Shown piece by piece: positions 9,064 to 19,465 of a stretch of 64,000 nt of DNA; the stretch's first letter is position 1, and each line of letters opens with the position of its first letter. Below the pieces are notes generated by a model that made no database searches, was not told where the DNA came from, and saw nothing but the letters and a program-made list of their open reading frames with translations. Location: contig NZ_CP036339.1 in assembly GCF_007746075.1 (NCBI RefSeq), positions 3,005,786 through 3,069,785 on the forward strand, written 5' to 3'. The stretch comes from Lacipirellula limnantheis. GTDB taxonomy: Bacteria; Planctomycetota; Planctomycetia; Pirellulales; Lacipirellulaceae. Both the position numbers and the translations under genes were made by a program.

Positions 9064-10791
9064 TCACTGGGCGTTTCGCCGCCGTCTGGTGCACCCGCTT
9101 CCCATCGCTGCGAGCGCCAGCAGCACCTCAGTTGATGACTCGGGAACGGCCGCACTGCCGGCCACGAGCGGGCCGGCGCCGTAGTAGTTTTGCCAATCGG
9201 CGAGATCACTCGCGCTAAAAGGGTTGAGCGAACCTCCGCTCTGCCACAAAAGAAAATCCCCGCCATCCACGTCGCCATCGGCATCAAAATCACCAGCGAT
9301 TGTGACCAGTAGCGTGCCGGTCGTGTAGAGCTGAGACTTATTCCAACTTGTACCGCTCGGCAGCGTGGGGAGTTGCAGGGTGTTGAACGTGCCGCTGATG
9401 CTCGCGCCATCAATGATGTTAAAAGCATTGCCCACGATTGGCATGAACGGACTGTGCAGCAGCACCTCCAACGTGCCATTGAGCGACACCGCCTCGCTGA
9501 CCAGCAGTTGATCGTAATCCGTCGCCGGCAAAGTGCCGCCAAGATCGAATTTTAGTTTGCCACCTGCAGTTTGGGTGTAGGTGCCATCAAGTTGCAACGC
9601 TCCTGCAGTGATGGATAAGTCGCTACCTGGGTCAATTGTGCCGCCATTCACAAGGTCTGCCGAAATCTTGGCGTTGCTCTCAATAAGTCCATTGGACGCG
9701 ACCGTAAGCAAGCCCGCGACAGAGAGGGAACCACCGCTTAAGACTCTGATGCCATTCGATGGACCGGTCCCCGAGTTGCCGACAACGAGGTTTCCGCCGA
9801 TCGTCCAGGTCGCCCCGACACCGCTGATGGTTGCGCTTCCGGCGCTACCGCTTAATTCCCCGAGGAATACGCTACCGCTTGTTGTCGCAACACCGCCAGA
9901 TAAGACTCTAATGGCTGCTTCACCCTCACGGCCGACGACGATGTCGCCATTGTTCGTCCACGTTGACCCTGCCCCAGTAACCGTGCTGACACCTATACCG
10001 AACATGGGCAACTTACCCATCAAGGTAGCGCCAGTGGTGAGTTTTCCACCTTGCTGAACGGATATTGTGCCAATGCCGTCTTCACCGAGAGTTAACTCAC
10101 CACTAATGTTCAAAGTCGAACCGGCGCCATCCACAGACACTAAACCACCAAAAAGTTCTCTTGAAGAGCGACCGATGACTGAATTCGCGTGCGGGCCACC
10201 TGTCACGTTGACATCAGCGCCGCCAGTGATATACAGCAGGCCGTTGCCTTCGTTGCCGATGATCAGCTCGTCACCCAGTTCCTGAGAACCGGTCACATTG
10301 AACGTGCCGCCGTTGACGTTAAGCGTTCCCAAGGCGGTCAGGGGGAACAACTCGGTGTTCCCGACAATCACCGAGCTCGTGGAAAAATTGTTGAGTGTGC
10401 TGTTGAGTTCCCCCACTTGGCCTGCCGTATTGCCGATAATCAAGGCCCCCTCGGCTAACGTGTTGGCGGCGTCAATCGAGAAGTTGGCGGGCAACTGATC
10501 GAAATCAACGGAGTCCGAAAAACTGACCGTGTTGGCGCCCACGATCAGTTGTCGAACTTCCCGTGTGAGTGGGCTTAAAATTGGTCGACCCGGAAAGGTG
10601 ACGCCATATTCGATATCGAGATTACGGTTGAACACGGCAGTATCGTTGATCAGCGGAACGCCAGCCGTCCATTTGGCCGCGTTTGTGAAGCTACCGCCTA
10701 TGTTGCTGTTCCAACTGGTTGTGGCGGCTGCAACTGGCTGCGCAAATGCCAACACCACAAAACAAGCGTACACAAATGGAATAACTCTCAT
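9064..10791 (-). CDS. Secreted PEP-CTERM protein with beta-helix passenger and dockerin-like loop
   Basis: 575 residues from ATG at 10791, preceded by GAGGT nine bases upstream; the TTG at 10797 is less suitable. A signal peptide (IPFVYACFVVLAFAQPVAAA) is followed by WNSNIGGSFTNAAKWTAGVP. This is the usual opening of planctomycete passenger domains, where a Trp-rich segment precedes repeats such as GNEGNGLLYITGGADVNVTG and VGREGEAAIRVLSGGVATTS. The calcium-loop segment GDFDADGDVDGGDFLLWQSG resembles one dockerin half. The end is VPESSTEVLLALAAMG, then an Arg-rich tail: a PEP-CTERM signal with Ser in place of the second Pro. It is a shorter relative of the 3561-6320 protein. The opposite-strand frames (9581-10057 and others) are shadows. 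Confidence 0.9.
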   Translation of the reverse strand: MRVIPFVYACFVVLAFAQPVAAATTSWNSNIGGSFTNAAKWTAGVPLINDTAVFNRNLDIEYGVTFPGRPILSPLTREVRQLIVGANTVSFSDSVDFDQLPANFSIDAANTLAEGALIIGNTAGQVGELNSTLNNFSTSSVIVGNTELFPLTALGTLNVNGGTFNVTGSQELGDELIIGNEGNGLLYITGGADVNVTGGPHANSVIGRSSRELFGGLVSVDGAGSTLNISGELTLGEDGIGTISVQQGGKLTTGATLMGKLPMFGIGVSTVTGAGSTWTNNGDIVVGREGEAAIRVLSGGVATTSGSVFLGELSGSAGSATISGVGATWTIGGNLVVGNSGTGPSNGIRVLSGGSLSVAGLLTVASNGLIESNAKISADLVNGGTIDPGSDLSITAGALQLDGTYTQTAGGKLKFDLGGTLPATDYDQLLVSEAVSLNGTLEVLLHSPFMPIVGNAFNIIDGASISGTFNTLQLPTLPSGTSWNKSQLYTTGTLLVTIAGDFDADGDVDGGDFLLWQSGGSLNPFSASDLADWQNYYGAGPLVAGSAAVPESSTEVLLALAAMGSGCTRRRRNAQ

Positions 10792-11569
10792 GGTCAATTG
10801 ACCTCGTTGAATAACATCGACTTGGTCATCTCGTACATCGGCTGTGAATTTGCAACCGACGCCGAGGCCCAGCCCACGGAGTGACCAGAGTTAGTTGTCT
10901 AGCGACCCAGAAGACTGGCAGCAATCTCCTAGTGAAGTTGGCAACGGCTGATTGTAGCTGATCGACAAGTTAGGCGAAAAATAAAGTGTTTGTTCCGAGG
11001 CACTCGTCGCCATAAATCATTCTTCCGACAAGGGTTTGGCCGGCGACCTGTCTAAACTTGTCTAGCTCACATAGTTCGGGTGCTCGTCAAAAGTTAGCTT
11101 CTCGACTTCGCAGCGTTCAGTCGCCCAACGAGCGCGATGCAGGGCGGCGCGCTGCTGTGGGATCATGATCAAAGTGGCAGTCGACGAGGCCGACACGCCC
11201 GCCAAGCTGCAACGGCTGCTCGCGGCGCAACGGGACTTAACGAGCGCGTCGAAAAAAGCCGTTAGTCGTCAAACCGAGTGCTGTACACAGTCGGCTTTCC
11301 TGGCCTTTCAGTCGCTTCCCAAATGCGTAATGTCGAACCGTCATTTCGCCCGGCCGGTCAACCGCAATGTGACGCCCACCTGAGCGCCCCCGGGACGCGG
11401 CCGATTCAAAGCTTCGGTCATGAAGACGTCGATGTGAGCGATGCACGCGATCGATGGATCCGCCAACGCAGGATTGAATCGGTCGGTTGCGCACCCAGAA
11501 CGCACCCAAGTGACGCAGTCGCGACGATGATTCCCTACATTAAAAGAGGATTCTCACTGCGTCGGCGGA
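10792..11569. other. Intergenic stretch, no supported gene
   Basis: About 780 bases. An open frame at 11165-11383 (MIKVAVDEADTPAKLQRLLA) looks briefly protein-like, but it turns to improbable composition and has no ribosome binding site. No repeat or terminator could be recognised. Confidence 0.4.
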
Positions 11570-12628
11570 CTACGGCTTCGCCGGCTTTTCTGCTTCCTGT
11601 TTCTTACGGAGTTCCTCGAACCGCTGCTCGTTTTCCTCGAAGACGGTCGGGCTTTGGTATTCAACGGTCGCCTGCGTCTTGCCGCCGCGGGTTTCGACCT
11701 TCAATTGCGCCAGCGCCTGTTCCGCGTTGCGGTAGATTTGGAACGCGTCATTCTCGTTCTCGATCAGGTTCTCGGTCGTCGGCTTCCAACCCAGGCGAGG
11801 CAACTCGGTTTGATAGAACTTGGCGACCTCGTTCCAATCGCCGGGGTGTTCGAAGTTCAACTCGACCGGGCGGTGTCTGAAACGTATGCCCTCAGCGTTC
11901 GGCGGGATCGGCAGATCGACCGGCAGTAGTTGCGGCGAGAGTTGCATCATCGTTTTACCCCCCTGCGCGGGCGCCGAGCTTATCGAGACCTGCACCGTCT
12001 GCAGTCCGAGCCGGTAAGTTGTGGAACCGGGCGAGCTTTCGTAGACGCTCCATCCAGCGGCGGTCATGGCGTCGCCGAACGTCTTCGCCGTTTCATCGAG
12101 AGCGAGCGTCGTGACGAAGCCGGCGGTATGGGGAAATCGATATACCGCTTCGGCGTTCTTGGGCAACGGTAACTTAGACAGGTCCACATCCCCGTGATGC
12201 TGCATCGTGACCGAGACCGTGTCGGCTTGAGATCCCTTGGACAACGACAGAGTCAAGGCGTGGCGCCCCCGCTGGAAGTACCCGTTGGCCGAGCCATATT
12301 CGGCCGAAATCGTTCCGCCAGGAAGTTCGCGCCAATATGCGGCGACTAGCTTTTCCTTGAGCAGCGCGTAGCTTTCGACGGCATTGCCAGGCGCATCGTA
12401 CATGAGCAACGTCCGCGACCGCATCTTGGGCGGCTTGGCCTCTGGCAGCCGAGCGAACCTTTCGAGGTCGAGCAACTCGAACGGCGGCTCGGAGGCGGAA
12501 GGCTCTTCCGCGGATGTTTCCGCCCCGGCGCCTCCTTGGGCATTTGCGCTGCTGAGAGAATTCGTGGATTCGGAGCACCCCAGAGCGAGATGTGAAAGCA
12601 ACGCTATGCAGACGCAGCGGCGTAACAT
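11570..12628 (-). CDS. Lipoprotein of unknown function
   Basis: 352 residues from ATG at 12628. The start MLRRCVCIALLSHLALGCSE carries a lipobox (LALGC), so the mature protein should be acylated and membrane anchored. A low-complexity Ser/Ala/Glu spacer follows to about residue 50. The rest is a mixed alpha/beta domain with two similar parts. Each pairs a membrane-proximal phrase (AEAVYRFPHTAGFVTTLALD; AEGIRFRHRPVELNFEHPGD) with a following WSVYESSPG or LGWKPTTENL stretch, suggesting an internal duplication. The C-terminus is a charged helix (EENEQRFEELRKKQEAEKPA). The family is not recognised. No operon partner is present. Confidence 0.8.
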   Translation of the reverse strand: MLRRCVCIALLSHLALGCSESTNSLSSANAQGGAGAETSAEEPSASEPPFELLDLERFARLPEAKPPKMRSRTLLMYDAPGNAVESYALLKEKLVAAYWRELPGGTISAEYGSANGYFQRGRHALTLSLSKGSQADTVSVTMQHHGDVDLSKLPLPKNAEAVYRFPHTAGFVTTLALDETAKTFGDAMTAAGWSVYESSPGSTTYRLGLQTVQVSISSAPAQGGKTMMQLSPQLLPVDLPIPPNAEGIRFRHRPVELNFEHPGDWNEVAKFYQTELPRLGWKPTTENLIENENDAFQIYRNAEQALAQLKVETRGGKTQATVEYQSPTVFEENEQRFEELRKKQEAEKPAKP

Positions 12629-13309
12629 GAAAGATTCCGTAGGTGCGTTTGAAAGTCCACGATCTCGCACCGTCGCGAGTGTGCGTGATCATAATGTGTG
12701 AAGAGCCCGAGAGACAATCGTGGCGTGCGGCTGTGGACGGATGCGGCGGTAGTCCGTCCAGCTGACGCAGAGGACATGTCCAGAACCAACCATGATACTT
12801 GGCGATCTGCCTTGGATTCCCAGGTCGAACCGACATGGGAATTCTCATGCCCGACGGGACGCTGAGGCGGCACACGCCGCGAAACTTGGCGGCGCTTGCT
12901 AGAGTGCATGGGTGAAATCGAACGGCGCTGGATTGGCACACGACAAGAACAAGTGGTCGTGAACACCGCCGCACATAATCAACTCGCGTTTTCCCTCCGC
13001 CCGGGTCAGACTGCGTTGAAATTCCAAACACGAATAATGAGTACCGCAAGAGCCCAAGACGGTTCGTCCTGGGTTGCTTCGGAGCTGCCGATTCTCTGTC
13101 CGCTCCGACGACAGGGGCTTAAGATTGAAGCAGTCTGAGGCCGTCCGTTAGACTAGGCAGGCTGCTTACTGAATGTTCCCGTGAATATGCACGGCTTACT
13201 GAAGAAGGTTCTGTCTACTCACAAGTTCGCCCAACGTCGAAGCCGAATGATCGCAGTTTTCAAGAATCAGTTCACGCCGCATAACGCCGAACACCGGCTA
13301 GACAAAACC
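12629..13309. other. Intergenic stretch, no supported gene
   Basis: Divergent promoter region between the lipoprotein gene (minus) and the small membrane protein gene (plus). Short frames at 12604-12966 and 12896-13138 have no homology I recognise and no start signals. Confidence 0.4.
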
Positions 13310-13495
13310 ATGCTGAAATCAAGAAAACTAATATACATTGGCATCTTGTGGCTCATCGTGGGCATGGCCGTTTGGTCCACTCAAAGCACCCTCGTTGTCT
13401 CCAAGCCCGTTGCCTTCGTTCCAGTTCCAATGATGTGCTTGTTCCTGGCAGCTTACGGCACTGCGGCCATATGGAGAAGCAAACCGGAGCGATAA
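13310..13495 (+). CDS. Small two-helix membrane protein
   Basis: 61 residues from ATG at 13310 (MLKSRKLIYIGILWLIVGMA). A basic start leads into one membrane helix, then a short loop (VWSTQSTLVVSKPV), then a second helix (FVPVPMMCLFLAAYGTAAIW) and a basic tail SKPER. This is the pattern of a small inner-membrane protein. The first codons (AAATCAAGAAAACTAATATA) are noticeably AT-rich compared with neighbouring genes. The frame is open upstream to 13181, but that part has the composition of non-coding DNA. Function unknown. Confidence 0.5.
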   Translation: MLKSRKLIYIGILWLIVGMAVWSTQSTLVVSKPVAFVPVPMMCLFLAAYGTAAIWRSKPER

Positions 13496-13892
13496 GCAGC
13501 ATCCTCCCCACACCGGAACCTACGTCAACAGGTCGAGCGAGTAAGAAGGTTCTCGCGGTCGCACGGCCGCTATCCGAAGAGACGCACGTAGGTGCGATCG
13601 AGCTGGCCGAGCTGATACAGTAGCACTGACATGCATTTTGTGAGCGACGCCCGGTGCAAGGAGCGTTTGACGTCGCCCACGACGCGTCATCCGAGCGGTA
13701 GGCAAGAATTCGGTCAGCTTAGGTATAGACCGAAATCGCCAGTCATCCCGGGGGCAAGCATTCGGCGCAGCCATGTCGCCTGAGGCCGCTGGGAGAGACT
13801 AGAATCGTCGAGGGTCAGGTAGCGCCTCAAGACGCAGGCGCAGGCCCCCGCCGTGTGGGCCGCAGGGCTCCATCAAGGATAAGGGTGCTCCA
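13496..13892. other. Intergenic stretch, no supported gene
   Basis: About 400 bases between two genes on the plus strand. It presumably includes the promoter of the large fusion gene starting at 13893. No motif recognised. Confidence 0.4.
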
Positions 13893-16800
13893 GTGCAGAC
13901 GAAGCATTTGTTGGCCATTGCCGTTCTTGTCGGCGAAATGTCGGGGTGGCTCGCCCCTCGTCGAGCCGTCGCGCAAGGAGAGGTCGACGCGATCGCCGCA
14001 GAGCCGTCGGCAAACGCCGGCGACGACTCAGGCGATCGCGAGAACTTTCAGATCCATGCCGGATGGCAACCGCTATTTAATGGCCGCGATTTGAACGGGT
14101 GGCGCGCGTTCTTGCAGCAGGATGGTCAACGCGCCGACCCCGCCGGCATGATTGCCGTTGAGGACGGCGTGCTTCGCCTCAACGGCGACTCGGCCGACGG
14201 CAGGCGCGTCGCGAAGGGCTACATGGCGACCGAGCAGGAATATGAGAACTACCATCTCAGGCTTCAGTATCAGTGGGGACAAGCGACGCTCTCGCCGCCG
14301 TCAGCCCCCCGAGATTCGGGCGTGCTCTACCACGTGACTGGCGCCGACGCGCCGCAGCCGATGAGTCTTCAATGCGAGATCCAAGAAGGCAACGTCGGTG
14401 ACTTACTGACATCGCCCGGGCTTCAGTTGGATTCGTGGGTAGACCCCGCGTCGAAGGAGTTGAAAGAGAGAACGTTTCGAGATCCGCGTTTTGGCGGAGA
14501 GCCGGCTGTGTGCGGAGGCGCTGGCACTGCACGTCAACTGACAAGCGGCATGAATGAGTTATTGGGATGGAACACGCTGGAGATCATCGCTCACGGGAAG
14601 AGCGTGACTCACATCCTCAATGGAAAGATCCTAAACCAGGGCGAGAATGTCAGAAGCGCGGACGCGGCTGATCCTCAACGGTCGCCGCCGGTCACTAGAG
14701 GAAAGATCGCACTGGAGATCGGAGGGGCGCCCGTCCAGTACCGTAACATCGAGATCAAACAACTCGACGCGGAGAAACTAGTCGACGACCGGGCAGATGA
14801 TGCGCCATCGCGGACAGCATTGGACCTGCGGGTCGGCGCGTCGGCCGTCGACTTGCGCAGTGACGGGACGATGGTCATCGCGGGCGGAATCGAACCTCAC
14901 TATGCGGCCGAGCAAGAGGGGCAACTGCGAGCCGTCGCGGCGGTCATCGAGCGGCCCGGCGACGCAAAGCTTGCCATCGTTGCGTGTGACGTGCTGTGGG
15001 TTCCGCGAGACTTGGCCGACGCGGCCATCGCCGAGATTGAGCGGAAGACGGGAATCTCCGCGAATTGCGTGCTCATCAACGCCACGCATACGCACCATGC
15101 GCCCAGTACGGCGCCAGCGCATGGATTTGGCGTGGCGCCGGAGTTTCGGGAAGAGTTGCAGCGGGGAATCGTGCGCGCGGTCGAAGAGGCGAATTCGCGC
15201 CTGGAAGGGGGCGAAGCACAACTGTATTTCCACTTAGGCCATGAACACACGGTGGGCAGCAATAGTCGTCAATTGCTCGAAGACGGCGCCATCACGTGGA
15301 GCGGGCAGCAACTACCTAGCGAGAAAGCCAGGCCCACCGCCCCTTTTGATCCGCAATTGCCGATTCTCGACTTTCGCGACGCAGCAGGAAAGACTCGGGC
15401 GCTGCTGTTCAATCATTCAACGCACACGATCGGCACGAGGTCGGGGCGTGACGTCAGGTCGCCGAGCTTTTACGGTCTGGCGGCGCAGGAGCTCGAGCAG
15501 GAGTTGGGCGGAGTCGTGAGCTTCTTAGAAGGCGCGTCTGGCTCCACGCACAATGTGGCTCCTATCGTGCCCGTCGCCGACTGCATCGAACGGATCAAGG
15601 GGGCGGTACGCGAAGCTCGCGCCGAGGCGTCGGCTCGTCCGGTATCTTATCTCGCCGGCGCGCGGCGCCCGTTTAAATTCCACGTTCGCAAGTTCAATAA
15701 CGCCGAGGAAGACGCCAAGATTGCTCGCTACATGACCAAGCACGCGCCGCAGTCAGCAGAACGCGTTCGCGAAGTCTTCGCCGAGATGCGGCGACAATTG
15801 CGTGAACGGCAAGGAGCGGAGCAGGAAACGTGGATCCAGGCGGTGGTGATCGGCGATGTGGCGATTGTCGGCGTCCCGGCTGAATACTTCACCGTGCTTG
15901 GTCTGGAGATTAAGCGCCGTTCGCCCTTTGAACATACTTTCGTTGCGGAGCTGGCGAATGACTGGATGGGGTACTTGCCTGACCGCGAGGGACAGCGACT
16001 GGGCGGCTATCAGACCTGGATGGGACTCCATTCGTTCGCCGAGGAAGGCACGGGCGAACGCATGGCGGACGAAGTGGTCGCTCTGCTGAACGAGTTGGCG
16101 GCGGATGCCGGTGCGAACAAAACGTCAGCGCTACGACCGTCAGGTTCAGAATCACAGTCGCTGGGCGACGAGAGCGTCAACTCGCGAGGTCCGCAGTCGC
16201 CCGCCGCAGAACAACGCAGCTTTCAGCTTGCCGACCCCAATCTGCAGGTTGAATTGGCCGCGTGCGAGCCCGACGTCGCCAGTCCTGTGGCCCTGGCTTG
16301 GGACGCCGCCGGCCGCATGTACGTCGCGGAAATGGGAGGCTATCCGACGACTGAACGGCGGGGTCGCATCCAACGATTGGAGGATGTCGACGGCGACGGC
16401 AAATACGAGAACGCGGTCACGTTCGCCGATGGGCTAAACTTTCCGACAAGCGTGATGCCTTATCGAGAGGGAGTGCTCGTGACCGACGCCCCCGACATTC
16501 TTTACTTGGAGGACGCCGACGGCGACGGTCGAGCCGACGTGCGGCGGGTCGAATGGACGGGTTTCGGCGCCGGCTCGCAGCAACTGCGGGCCAACTCGCT
16601 CCATTGGGGTCTCGATAATTGGATCTATGTCGCTAACGGCCGCTGCGACGGCGACGTGCGACGTCCCGATGCGCCGGCGGATCGAGCGACGTCGATCCGA
16701 GCTCGCGATTTTCGCTTTCATCCGCTCACGCGGGCCGGGGAGGCGACGCTCGGCCAGTCGCAGTTCGGCCAGGCCCACGACGCCTGGGGAAATCGGTTTC

Positions 16801-19142
16801 TCTCGTGGAACACCGTGCCAATACGTCATGTTTTGCTCGAAGACGTCGACGTACGCCCGTTCCCGGCGGCCGCCGCCGAGGCAGTGACTAATCTCGCTGC
16901 GCCCAGCGATACTGGCCAGGTCTTCCCGGTCAGCCCGGCTCCGCGTCAGTTCAATACCGAACAAGCCAACTACTACAACGCCCTGTGCGGGCTGACGATC
17001 TTTACCGGCGACGCTCTCGGACGGCAGTATGCGGGCAATGCCTTCGTCTGCGAATCGCTCACCAACTTAGTCACGCGCCGCCGCCTAGAACCGAGCGGGC
17101 CGACGTTCGTCTCGCGTCGCGACGAGCAGGAAGCTAATCGCGAGTTCCTGGCCTCAACAGACAATTGGTTCCACCCCGTCAACTTGGCCACTGGGCCGGA
17201 TGGCGCACTTTATCTCGTCGACTTTTATCGCGAGTTCGTCGAGCACCCGATCTACGTGGCTGACGCGGCGGTGGCGGCCAACGTTCCTTGGGGAAACGGC
17301 GCCGAGCATGGTCGTATCTGGCGGATTACCGGAATTGACGCCGACGCGTCGGCCGCTGATCGACGACCGCAGTTGCACCTCGCCAGTAGCGGCAAGTTGG
17401 TGGAATTTCTTGCGCATCCTGTGGCATGGTGGCGAACGACGGCCCAACGGCTGCTTGTGGAGCGGCAAGATCGAACGGTCGTGCCGAAACTTCGTCAGCT
17501 AGTGGCCCAGTCTCCATCGCCGCTGGGTCGCCTGCACGCGATGTATGCGCTGGACGGCCTTGATGCGAATCAGGAGCCGAACCAGCTGGAGGATCAATCT
17601 GCCGAGAGACAGTCGCGCTGCCTCGACGTGGCGTCGCTGCAAATCGCGCTGCGCGATCCGGAGTCGAACGTGCGTCGTCACGCGGTCCGCTTGGCGGCTG
17701 ACCGAATTGGGGAAGCATCGCCTGCGGCCGCCGCTTCCCCGGAGGCGGATCGCTCCGTCGACCTGTCGGAGGACGTCATCTCGCTGCGGAACGCGCTGCT
17801 GGAAATGACGAATGATCCCGATGCGGCGGTGCGTTTTCAGCTGGCGCTGGCCATCGGCCCGCACGCTGGATCAGGCGCTTCCTCGGCGCTGGCGAAACTG
17901 CTGGACCAAGATGATTCGCCGCTCATGCAACTGGCAGTTCTCTGCGGGATTGGGCGCCATCCTTGGCCGCTGATGCGCGAGCTCCTGGAGGGCGCCGACC
18001 GCACGAGGCAGCATGCCGCCTTCCTGGAGCAGGCGAGCGAGCATATTGGATCCCAGGCGGATGAGAACGTTCTGGCGGAGTGCATCGACTGGATGACGGC
18101 CGACCTCACGAGGTCGACCCGCGCTGACGGGTTGGCCGCGCTCGCGGGATTGTCGCGCGGGATGTTCTCGCGCGGAGTTTCTCTGCGTGATCCGAGATTA
18201 CCCCCTGAACTCCTGCCGGAGCGCACCGCGGACCGTTTACGCGAGGGCATTCGCATTGCCGCGGCGCTCGCCGAGGATCGTGGCCAATCCGTCGAGGATC
18301 GCACCCGGGCGACGGTCGTTGCGGCCAATGGCGCGCCCGACGAGGTCGAGCGAATGGTCGCCGCACTGGTTCAGCCGTCTCATCCGCAGGCGGTGCAATC
18401 CGCGGCGATCTGGGCAGCCGCGCACGCCAACTCCCCCGAGGCATGGAATGGGCTATTCAGCCAATGGACCAAGCACACAACGGCGACGCGCCAGGAAATG
18501 CTCAACCAGGCGCTTCGTTCAACTGCCGGCGCCCATGCGCTGGTCGCCGCTCTCGAAGCAGAAATCGTCTCGGCAGAAGAGCTTCCTGCGAGCACGAGGG
18601 AGGTGATGGGGCAGTGGCAGGATGAATCGTTGCGGCACCGCGCGGAGCCGCTGCTGGCCGCGGTTGTGCGGGGCGACCGAGCTGAAGTCCTGGCCAGGTA
18701 CGCTGACGTCGTGACCCGTCGGGGCGATGCGGCGCGTGGCGCCGCCCTCTTTAAGCAGAACTGCCAGACCTGCCATCCCATCCAGGGCGTGGGCAGGAGC
18801 GTGGGGCCCGACCTGGCGAGCGTTTCAGCGCGGCGCAGCGATTTATTGCTCGTCGACATCCTCGATCCGAGCCGTCAGCTGTCGCCGGATTTTGTGAGCT
18901 ATCTGGCGGTGACGAAAGACGGGCGCGTCCTGAACGGCGTCATCGCCGCAGAGACAGCGGAGAGCGTGACGCTTCGTCGCGAAGAGGCCCAGCAAGAGAC
19001 CATTGCTCGCAGCCAGCTCGAACAGTTACGGGCCTCGGGAAAATCCTTGATGCCCGACGGGCTGGAAAAGAATCTTACCCCGGATCAACTTGTCGATTTG
19101 TTGGAGTTTCTGCACCGTCCCGACGTGCATCTCCTTCAATGA
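13893..19142 (+). CDS. Exported five-part fusion: DUF1080, ceramidase-like, propeller dehydrogenase, HEAT, PVC-type cytochrome c
   Basis: 1,749 residues from GTG at 13893, with AAGGG seven bases upstream. Signal peptide ~1-28. Residues ~55-290 are a DUF1080/3-keto-disaccharide hydrolase-type domain (GWQPLFNGRDLNGWRAF; ending APVQYRNIEIKQLD). Residues ~310-735 resemble neutral ceramidase (NATHTHHAPSTAPAHGFGV, FNHSTHTIGTRSGRDV, GDVAIVGVPAEYF). Residues ~770-1150 form the PVC-type dehydrogenase propeller (VALAWDAAGRMYVAEMGGYP, LEDVDGDGKYENAVTFADGL). Residues ~1150-1600 are helical HEAT-like repeats. The end is a cytochrome c with haem motif C1624-Q-T-C-H1628 and the LMPDGLEKNLTPDQLVDLLE segment that carries the likely distal Met ligand. 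It should act outside the cytoplasm, probably linking degradation of a glycosylated or lipid substrate to electron transfer. Substrate unknown. Confidence 0.9.
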   Translation: MQTKHLLAIAVLVGEMSGWLAPRRAVAQGEVDAIAAEPSANAGDDSGDRENFQIHAGWQPLFNGRDLNGWRAFLQQDGQRADPAGMIAVEDGVLRLNGDSADGRRVAKGYMATEQEYENYHLRLQYQWGQATLSPPSAPRDSGVLYHVTGADAPQPMSLQCEIQEGNVGDLLTSPGLQLDSWVDPASKELKERTFRDPRFGGEPAVCGGAGTARQLTSGMNELLGWNTLEIIAHGKSVTHILNGKILNQGENVRSADAADPQRSPPVTRGKIALEIGGAPVQYRNIEIKQLDAEKLVDDRADDAPSRTALDLRVGASAVDLRSDGTMVIAGGIEPHYAAEQEGQLRAVAAVIERPGDAKLAIVACDVLWVPRDLADAAIAEIERKTGISANCVLINATHTHHAPSTAPAHGFGVAPEFREELQRGIVRAVEEANSRLEGGEAQLYFHLGHEHTVGSNSRQLLEDGAITWSGQQLPSEKARPTAPFDPQLPILDFRDAAGKTRALLFNHSTHTIGTRSGRDVRSPSFYGLAAQELEQELGGVVSFLEGASGSTHNVAPIVPVADCIERIKGAVREARAEASARPVSYLAGARRPFKFHVRKFNNAEEDAKIARYMTKHAPQSAERVREVFAEMRRQLRERQGAEQETWIQAVVIGDVAIVGVPAEYFTVLGLEIKRRSPFEHTFVAELANDWMGYLPDREGQRLGGYQTWMGLHSFAEEGTGERMADEVVALLNELAADAGANKTSALRPSGSESQSLGDESVNSRGPQSPAAEQRSFQLADPNLQVELAACEPDVASPVALAWDAAGRMYVAEMGGYPTTERRGRIQRLEDVDGDGKYENAVTFADGLNFPTSVMPYREGVLVTDAPDILYLEDADGDGRADVRRVEWTGFGAGSQQLRANSLHWGLDNWIYVANGRCDGDVRRPDAPADRATSIRARDFRFHPLTRAGEATLGQSQFGQAHDAWGNRFLSWNTVPIRHVLLEDVDVRPFPAAAAEAVTNLAAPSDTGQVFPVSPAPRQFNTEQANYYNALCGLTIFTGDALGRQYAGNAFVCESLTNLVTRRRLEPSGPTFVSRRDEQEANREFLASTDNWFHPVNLATGPDGALYLVDFYREFVEHPIYVADAAVAANVPWGNGAEHGRIWRITGIDADASAADRRPQLHLASSGKLVEFLAHPVAWWRTTAQRLLVERQDRTVVPKLRQLVAQSPSPLGRLHAMYALDGLDANQEPNQLEDQSAERQSRCLDVASLQIALRDPESNVRRHAVRLAADRIGEASPAAAASPEADRSVDLSEDVISLRNALLEMTNDPDAAVRFQLALAIGPHAGSGASSALAKLLDQDDSPLMQLAVLCGIGRHPWPLMRELLEGADRTRQHAAFLEQASEHIGSQADENVLAECIDWMTADLTRSTRADGLAALAGLSRGMFSRGVSLRDPRLPPELLPERTADRLREGIRIAAALAEDRGQSVEDRTRATVVAANGAPDEVERMVAALVQPSHPQAVQSAAIWAAAHANSPEAWNGLFSQWTKHTTATRQEMLNQALRSTAGAHALVAALEAEIVSAEELPASTREVMGQWQDESLRHRAEPLLAAVVRGDRAEVLARYADVVTRRGDAARGAALFKQNCQTCHPIQGVGRSVGPDLASVSARRSDLLLVDILDPSRQLSPDFVSYLAVTKDGRVLNGVIAAETAESVTLRREEAQQETIARSQLEQLRASGKSLMPDGLEKNLTPDQLVDLLEFLHRPDVHLLQ

Positions 19143-19465
19143 GCACAAGCGCCGTTCGGTCTCGCGCGGCGGCTGATGCGGCGAATCGTGCGGATGGACG
19201 CGGATCGATCGGACTCTTGTTGAGAGGTTCCTCCCACTTCGAACGGGCCGCCGGCCAAGCGTTCTTTCGCGCGACGCTACCAGAATCGCGACGACCGCAA
19301 TCTTGCTGGACGGATGAGGCGCCATCCCGCTGGGCGTCGTGCCGACCCGCGGTCCACCTAAGGGCCGCATGGATGTGCAACGGCGCCCGCTACGACTACC
19401 ATTACCGAAACGTACCGGAGGGCGGCGGCAATCATGTCGACTCGCGTTCGGCGCGGCGGCGACGT
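19143..19465. other. Convergent intergenic stretch, no supported gene
   Basis: Separates the 3' ends of the cytochrome fusion (plus) and the subtilase-like gene (minus). No clear stem-loop with a T-run was seen. Confidence 0.4.

Noticed and set aside
11165-11383. 72-residue frame starting MIKVAVDEADTP
   Set aside because: No ribosome binding site and no recognised family; only the first 30 residues look protein-like.
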